Assembly: GCA_003254925.1 (NCBI GenBank)
Contig: QANZ01031389.1
Coordinates: 209,062 to 273,061 of the forward strand
Source of the DNA: Chamaecrista fasciculata
Taxonomy: Eukaryota > Streptophyta > Magnoliopsida > Fabales > Fabaceae
Direction of reading: 5' to 3'
DNA length: 64,000 nt
Part shown: in pieces, positions 57,948 to 64,000 of the stretch
Layout: each line of letters starts with the position of its first letter
Numbering within the stretch: position 1 is the stretch's first letter
Made by a program: the position numbers and the translations under genes
Notes under the pieces: generated by a model
What the model was told of the DNA's origin: nothing
What the model saw: only the letters and a program-made list of their open reading frames with translations
Database searches by the model: none

Positions 57948-60312
57948 GAGTTCAGATTGTGTGTGTTTATTTTTTACTAGTAAGTCTGCTGACTCATCAT
58001 AAACATGCCCTACATCATTTTCATTTATACTTAATAATTCCCCTATTTATCTTTGTCAATATGTTTGAATAATTGAGATATTAGCAACAAATGATTAGTT
58101 AGAGTTGTACATACATAAATTCCCATAAACAAAGTTGATGGGAAGTTTTATTCCCATTATATGATCTTTCAGGATTAATATGTTATTTATCGTAAAACAA
58201 ATACGTGAAGGATACTTCATGATTATACTAAAAAATAATTGAGATATTTTATGCTGAACTTAATTTGGAAGTCCTAAATCGACAATGTCATATTGTCACA
58301 CACGTTATGAATGACCTTTTGCTAGTCAACAACAATATCAATTACATATCAACAGTTAATTCCTCATTATTCTTTCCGAGTAGGGACAATTGGCTCTGTT
58401 GATTGCAAGGTACGACGGATAAAAACCATGTTATATTCTCTTTTTTTAAAAGAACCATGAGTTTTTTCACCTATTTATTTAAACGGTGTAGACAGATATT
58501 AATTCTTCACGGATTAAGTAGGATTACATGATCATAATGAGAACAAAGTTTTCACGTTAGGTATTTAATACAACTGTGTTCTTAAATATTAAATCCAAAG
58601 CCCTTAGGTAAGTTGAATCAATTCTTAACCCATTGATCAAGTACTTCGTAATAGTTTACGTTATACTTTAAGTATGATTATTATTCTGTGATTGCTATCA
58701 TTTATACTTTAAATAGGAGAACGAATTAAGTTAGAATGACAACTACTCAAATATAGAGTTATTGCAATTTATTATCCAAGATCATATCCTAGTTGGTTGC
58801 CATTATCTCTAACATTGTAGTTTCGTGGAATTTAGTTGTTGAGGATCATTATAGTTACTTGACACTTGTGTTTGAATCACAGAATCAGATCAAATATTAA
58901 GATGATTCAATAGCGTGTTTAGTATATTATATATATCTTTTATGAAGAACTTGGAAATATTGACACTTATAATAAAAATTAAACGATCGATAAAATCAAT
59001 CATAACAAAGAAAAATAGTAGCCCAAATTCTAAAGACAAGAATTTTTCCTTTCCCCTTCTCGTTAATTTTCTTCTCTTATTCACTGTATGTTGTGGCATC
59101 AGTCATCGTTAATCTTAATGGGAGTTTTACGGGGACAAGTAAGTTAATTGTACTAGAAAACATAGGTTAAAAAAAAATAATTACAAAAGTTTGACCAATT
59201 TTGGTACTTGGGTTGTAAACCTTAGAAGACGAAGAGACAACAAAGGCATTAAACGAGGTCAAAATGTTGGAGTTCACTATATCTCTATTTGAATTCTGCG
59301 ATTTGATCTTTCCCAATTTGATAGAGCCTCCGTCATTGAATCATTGCTTCCCATTAAGTAGACACAGTTAGCAAAGCTAGGTAATAATGTAATATGCTAC
59401 AAAGAATGCCATCTCTCTTTTTTTTTTTCAAAACAAATAATGTTTGGAAGGTTGGATGATCATGAAAGTTTTTCTTTTCTCTAATTTTTACTAAAATTAA
59501 AAGAAAAATCTAATTTTACTGTGTAAAAAAAAGCTCTCCAAAATGAGATTAAAACCTATAAACTTGGCATTTAAGTACTTCAAGAACCCTTTGGTATCAT
59601 CACAAATTATTTTTTTGTCTGCCGATTTTACTGTTTAAATAAGATCGGAAAATCTCATAACAAGATAAAGTTTTTCGAACAAAAGTGTTTCAAATATGAG
59701 ATCTTGCATAAAAAAACATTAGAGTGCCAATCATTTAAATCAATCACTTATTTGATTCTGCATATGTTTTATTTTAAAGTACAACATGAAAAACTATAGT
59801 TATAATAAGGGTAATAGTTAGGGAAGGTTCCTTATATTTTTGTTATAAGGTTTCTCAATCAACATTTGACAGACAAAAATTTTATGCATAACCAATCATG
59901 ATAGGGAGGGAATATTAAACACACATTTTTGAATGATCAATCATAGACAAAAGAGAATATAAATCAATCTTATGATTAGTGAAATCTTATAGTAAAATAT
60001 AAGGAACCTTATAGCAAAGATATAGAGAACTTTACTTAAGTTTTTTTCTTACAATAATTGGGAAAGAGAGTCCTAAGATATTTAAATAGTAGAAAACAAA
60101 AGAAAATTAAGATCATTTTTATATTTTTTTATAGTTTTTATTTTTTTTTCTTAAGAAAAATACAATATTGGATTAAATATAAATAAAAAAATAGTAAGAT
60201 TTCGGTTCTATTCTCATTGTCTAAGTTAGTCCGCACGTGCAGTCTTTGCTTTGAAAAAAGAGGGGAAAAAAGTCTTAAATGCTATGTGTGAAACTGTGTA
60301 TACATAAACTAA
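57948..60312. other. 3' flank of DEG8 and AT-rich intergenic DNA, no gene seen
   Basis: The DEG8 3' UTR probably occupies the first 150-250 bases. From 59800 to 60030 there is a weak inverted pair ('aaggttccttatatttttgttataaggtttct' left; 'atataaggaaccttatagcaaag' right), likely an old small MITE with unclear ends. No exon or RNA gene was recognised. Confidence 0.4.
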
Positions 60313-60619
60313 GAGTAAACTACTAAATTGGTCCCTGGATTATTGACTCGCTGACAGATTGGTCCTCGAATTTAGGAAATTGACAAATAGGTCCCCGAAT
60401 TTTTCTAACGAGCCAAATAGGTCCCTGAATTTTACTAACATTTGTCAAATAGGTCCTTTTGTGCATGTTATTCGGGGACCTATTTGACTAACTTTAGAAA
60501 AATTTGGGGACCTATTTGACTCGTTAGAAAAATTCGGGGACCTATTTGTCAATTTCCTAAATTCGGGGACCAATCTGTCAGCGAGCCAATAATCTAGGGA
60601 CCAATTTGGTAGTTTACTC
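60313..60619. mobile_element. intact-looking Mutator-like MITE with perfect 10-bp target-site duplication
   Basis: The left arm starts GAGTAAACTACTAAATTGGT. The right arm, reverse-complemented, starts GAGTAAACTACCAAATTGGT. The arms align for about 115 bases with only a few differences, so nearly the whole element is one inverted repeat. It is flanked by cataaactaa at 60303-60312 and 60620-60629 (10 of 10). 9-10 bp duplications are the Mutator hallmark. Low arm divergence and a perfect duplication suggest a fairly recent insertion. No coding sequence. It lies about 840 bp upstream of the NAC start codon. Confidence 0.8.
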
Positions 60620-60629
60620 CATAAACTAA

Positions 60630-61088
60630 TATAGAGTACATATGAGTAGTGGCTGTAATTTAAAACACGCCAAGTGCTCAAGTTGGTATCTCTATCAAGA
60701 TCAGAGTTTAGAATCATTGAAAGACTAATTTTAGAATACAAAGACTGTTTTTTTCTATTTTTCTGGACGGGTCCTGAGAGGAATTAGGAGAGAATTCAAT
60801 AAGGTTGAATACTACTTTAAGATAATTATAAATGCTAGTAGGGTCCATCCTAGGTAGAATTATTTAATAAGAGAATATAAAGCAATATTACATATATTTA
60901 ATTATGTTAATTAGACGCTTCCCTTGTCATTTTGCCCTTGTTTTTGATTTGTGAGGATCAAAGCAGAGAGGTTCCCTAAACACATATAGCAGCACATTGA
61001 AAAGGGAATAAACAGCATAAATATAAAATCCCAGAAAAGTACTGATTCTGTAGTATCTCTTCTCATCCTCATTTCTGTCTTTCAAGCC

Positions 61089-61121
<33 letters not shown>

Positions 61122-61430
61122 GTATTGGGTATTGAAGGGAGACCTCATTCAAAGGGTTTTGACCTGAAGTGACTTCAATTTAATTTAAACACTACAAAGT
61201 TCATTGCACAGCTTCTTCTCACTTAATAGTCATATCCTCAAAGAGTGAGGGCCAAGCAGACTCTTTCTGATTACTAAACGGTAAATTGAGTTTTTCATTT
61301 ATATATTAATATACATATATATTATAGTAATTTACATATGTATATATATACTAAGTAGGCTGAGATTCTCACAGATTCAAAAGGAAAAGCAAGTCTGACA
61401 TATTCTGAGGAAATTAAAGAAGAGGATCAC

Positions 61431-61460
<30 letters not shown>
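60630..61460 (+). promoter_or_regulatory. promoter and 5' leader region of the NAC gene
   Basis: Contains TATA-like sequence at about 61088-61120 (cctatatataaatatatat, partly a TA microsatellite). A compound (TA)n-(GA)n microsatellite lies at about 61432-61460, directly before the start codon, so the end of the leader is a GAGA tract. GA tracts in leaders are often bound by BPC-type GAGA factors; that is inference only. Confidence 0.4.
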
Positions 61461-61461
<1 letters not shown>

Positions 61462-63204
61462 TGGAGGAGAAGAATGAAATTGAGATAATGGATGATGTTA
61501 TGTTGCCTGGATTTCGGTTTCACCCAACGGATGAGGAGCTTGTTGGATTTTATCTGAAGAGAAAAATCCTGCAGAAGTCTATTCCCATTGAGATTATCAA
61601 ACAAGTGGATATCTACAAATATGATCCATGGGACCTTCCAAGTAAGATCCCTATACATATTCCAATTTTCATTTTATGAAACTTTTTGGTCAAATAACTA
61701 TACAAGTAAAAGAAAATGGAAAAATAAGTTTGGTAAAAAAGTAATTTTTGGTTAAGTGGGTCATACTGTGACAGTGAGTCGCCAACTATTACATTATGGG
61801 AGGAGATATATCCCCTGAAATTTTAAAGTTCACAATGATTTATAATGTGTCACATTAGCCACCATATTTTGTATTTATGCAGAATGAATCTCCCTCCCGA
61901 AATTAGAGTTTCATAAATTTCCTAAAATCTCATCTTATGCACAAAATTTTTTTTAGCTTTTCTTTTATATATATATAATTTGGATTATGGGCCAATCCCT
62001 AGCTGTCAAAGAAAAAACTTCAAGAAATTTAAGAAATCCCAACTTCAAGAGATCCATTCCCTTATTATGGAAGCTTTAAAATTGTGAAATCAAACCTTTT
62101 GATAGAATTCAAACTTTGTTTAGGAACTTCACTGGTTTCTTAACTTTAGGTGATCTACATCCCTACATTATGTCTCATTTCACCAAAAATTTTTTGATCA
62201 AATTTATTTTCCATTAATGTATCATTTTAATTTTTAAATCGTTCCCAACTCCAATAGTTACTTTTGCTTCTTTCACTAAAACCCACTTATTTTCTTATGT
62301 TGCACTTACTTTTGCACAAGAAGAGATGGCAATTAGTGGGGAGAAAGAAATGTACTTCTTCTGTCAAAGGGACAGAAAGTACAGAAACAGTGCACGCCCA
62401 AATAGAGTGACAAAGGGTGGGTTTTGGAAGGCCACTGGAACAGACAGACCCATATACTCATCTCATCATGGAAAGTGCATCATAGGTTTGAAGAAATCCC
62501 TTGTGTTTTATAGAGGCAGAGCAGCCAAAGGCACCAAAACTGAGTGGATGATGCATGAGTTTCGTCTCCCTTCTTCTCTTCCTCTTCATTCATCACTTCC
62601 TTCCAACAAGACCACCACCACTCTCCCTCCATCTGTATGTATATATATATGACCTCTTTTGTATCAATCCTTTCTGTCAGAATATATAGTTCTAAATTCC
62701 AATGTATGTAATGAATTACAGGAGTCATGGGCAATTTGCAGGATTTTCAAGAAACCCAACTCAACTTCCAACATGGTACAGAAGGCTTTGTATAAACCCT
62801 GGATCACTCACTTACAAGAAAGCATGGTGGTTGATGATATGCTCAATCATCATGCTGGTGGTGTTGCAACTTCAAACTGCAATCACTTCAGTCCACTGAA
62901 TAATCTGTCTTCCAAATGCCCACAAATTCCTAGTTCAATCAGAGACAATATTGGTGAGAGTACTGAGAGTTCCATCTTCTCCACAATGGAGGGATCAAGC
63001 TCCATGCTTTTCAATGGAGTCTGTGTAGGATTTGAAGGGACAAACCAGCAGTTTGGTGGCTTCTCAGTGAATGTACCACAAGATATGCTGCAAGCAAATG
63101 TAAGCAGAGGAATTGGGTTTCCCTTCAATTTGCTTGATGATACAAATGATGAAGATAATGCTTGGAAGTCTACAATGCAATGGGACTCACCCCTCATGTT
63201 CTAG
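61461..63204 (+). CDS. NAC-domain transcription factor, FEZ/NAC094-like
   Basis: Three exons: 61461-61641, 62324-62634 and 62722-63204 (phases 1 and 0, GT-AG). The sum is 975 nt, 324 aa. The second acceptor was set after gaag (62323) because it gives [12 protein letters not shown], aligning without a gap to family members. The NAC domain (about residues 14-190) shows [51 protein letters not shown] (DNA-contacting strand), [20 protein letters not shown] and [11 protein letters not shown]. Exon limits (sub-domain B / C-D / E) match the common NAC three-exon pattern. Residue 70 is Met where most members have Trp (EKEWYF). The C-terminal half is Asn/Ser-rich with an acidic, aromatic end ([20 protein letters not shown]), likely transactivating. 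FEZ controls root-cap stem-cell division in Arabidopsis; assignment to that exact role is not justified. Confidence 0.95.
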
Positions 63205-63529
63205 TCACATATCATTAAATTGGTGACTCATGCTACTGAATTTTGTAGAGAATTAATGTACAAGGGTGGTTGTTTCCTGTTCATATAGGGGTGTGCCTAT
63301 ACACTGGACCCAACCAATTAAGCAACATAGAAAAAGGTTTTAGCTCTACATTTGTAGTTGGGGCTCCTTCAAATGCTTGATTGGTTCAAGTGGTCACTAG
63401 ATCTTCAGTAGGGATTTTGGTTGCCTTGTAATGCTCCCAAAGAAAAAATGTGTATGTTTTAACCTGTATATTTATTCTATACCTCTATATATAAATTTTC
63501 TCATGTTTATTAAGGAGAACTAGCTCAAC

Positions 63530-63895
63530 TCTTTTTTTTTTTTCCATAAACAGGGGAATTGCATTAATAAACAAAACAGAAATAGCAGTTCAAGATACAC
63601 AAAATAACACAACAGTCATGTAATCATCCTATGCCTATTTTTCGTGGGTACACAGATCCCATACAATCAGCCAAGATAAACAAATTCAAAAAGGAAGGCG
63701 TAGTGTCAAAAAACAGTGAACTCCATATGAGTCTGACCAGCACCTTAAGCAATTTTATCAGCAGCAAAATTCCCCTCCCTAAAGGTGTGAACCACTCTAT
63801 AATTAGTGAAGGAGGCAAGATCTGACCTACAAAGATCAATAAGAGAGGCATAATGATGTGTGGAATAATCAAGAACATTATTTAGGGTAGCTGTA
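63530..63895 (-). mobile_element. 5'-truncated LINE (RNase H end) with 12-bp target-site duplication
   Basis: Read on the minus strand, the frame gives YASLIDLCRSDLASFTNYR then VVHTFREGNFAADKIA and a stop, matching the RNase H domain end of plant L1-type LINEs. Further family-like residues (ILADCMGSVYPRK) follow in another frame, so the copy is broken. It ends in a poly(A) tract (plus-strand T run at about 63532-63543). Exact 12-bp repeats aactagctcaac flank it (63518-63529 and 63896-63907), the signature of target-primed reverse transcription. Only about 366 bp of the 3' end is present. It lies about 330 bp downstream of the NAC stop codon. Confidence 0.75.
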
Positions 63896-63907
63896 AACTA
63901 GCTCAAC

Positions 63908-64000
63908 ACAAAAGAGTGACATTTCATACATCATGGGTTAAATGGGTCAGCCAACCTAACTTACTATGATAGTAAGATAGATTGACTCACCTAATCCACA
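63908..64000. other. right edge, nothing recognised
   Basis: About 90 bases. The words 'gggttaaatgggtcagccaacc' resemble the terminal region of a 'gggttgggt' plant repeat that would continue outside the window. Confidence 0.3.

Noticed and set aside
1-64000. CRISPR arrays, operons, phage genes, organelle-derived inserts
   Set aside because: The window is plant nuclear DNA. No regularly spaced repeat-spacer array and no stretch resembling plastid or mitochondrial genes was seen.

Overview
This window is nuclear DNA from a eudicot plant. The evidence is intron-rich genes with AT-rich introns, proteins closest to Arabidopsis-type families (FEZ-like NAC, PRE/KIDARI, thylakoid DEG8, NAP1-related protein, THADA), and intergenic DNA packed with small plant transposons. 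The species cannot be named from the sequence. It is a draft assembly: runs of N at 12072-12102 and 34469-34945, and single N bases at 17184, 22895 and 48083. At least two of the single Ns separate two copies of the same sequence.

Layout. (1) 0-5.6 kb: a single-exon, probably membrane-anchored glutaredoxin-like gene on the minus strand (2504-3733). (2) 5.6-20.6 kb: no convincing host gene; hAT-like elements with target-site duplications, two Helitron 3' ends, a degenerate telomere-like tract joined to a GC-rich minisatellite, a compound of small LTR (TRIM-like) fragments, and a Mutator-like MITE. (3) 20.6-26.4 kb: a tiny candidate ORF, an exact 1.94 kb duplication across a single N, and a two-exon PRE/KIDARI-type atypical bHLH gene on the minus strand. 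(4) 26.4-35.9 kb: gene-poor AT-rich DNA with a Mutator-like MITE, LTR-like remains and the large gap. (5) 36.1-57.9 kb: the gene-dense part. THADA/TRM732 homologue (plus, 4 exons, 2210 aa) converges on an NRP/SET histone chaperone gene (minus, 10 exons, 257 aa), which is divergent from DEG8, a thylakoid-lumen protease gene (plus, 13 exons, 455 aa). (6) 61.4-63.2 kb: a three-exon NAC transcription factor gene (plus, 324 aa), followed about 330 bp downstream by a 5'-truncated LINE with a 12-bp target-site duplication.

The genes are not an operon or an obvious cluster. They are ordinary, separately controlled plant genes: tRNA modification (THADA), chromatin assembly (NRP), photosystem repair (DEG8), growth control (PRE), development (NAC) and an atypical glutaredoxin. 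I joined exons by hand from splice consensus, reading phase and remembered family alignments. For THADA, NRP, DEG8, PRE and NAC every junction keeps frame and gives a length close to the known family members. I found no evidence of an undescribed multi-gene system. The most unusual signals are the recurring inverted-repeat elements flanked by 9-10 bp duplications, the head-to-head TRIM compound, the telomere-like/GC-rich minisatellite block, the GC-AG intron in DEG8, and the assembly duplications at single Ns.
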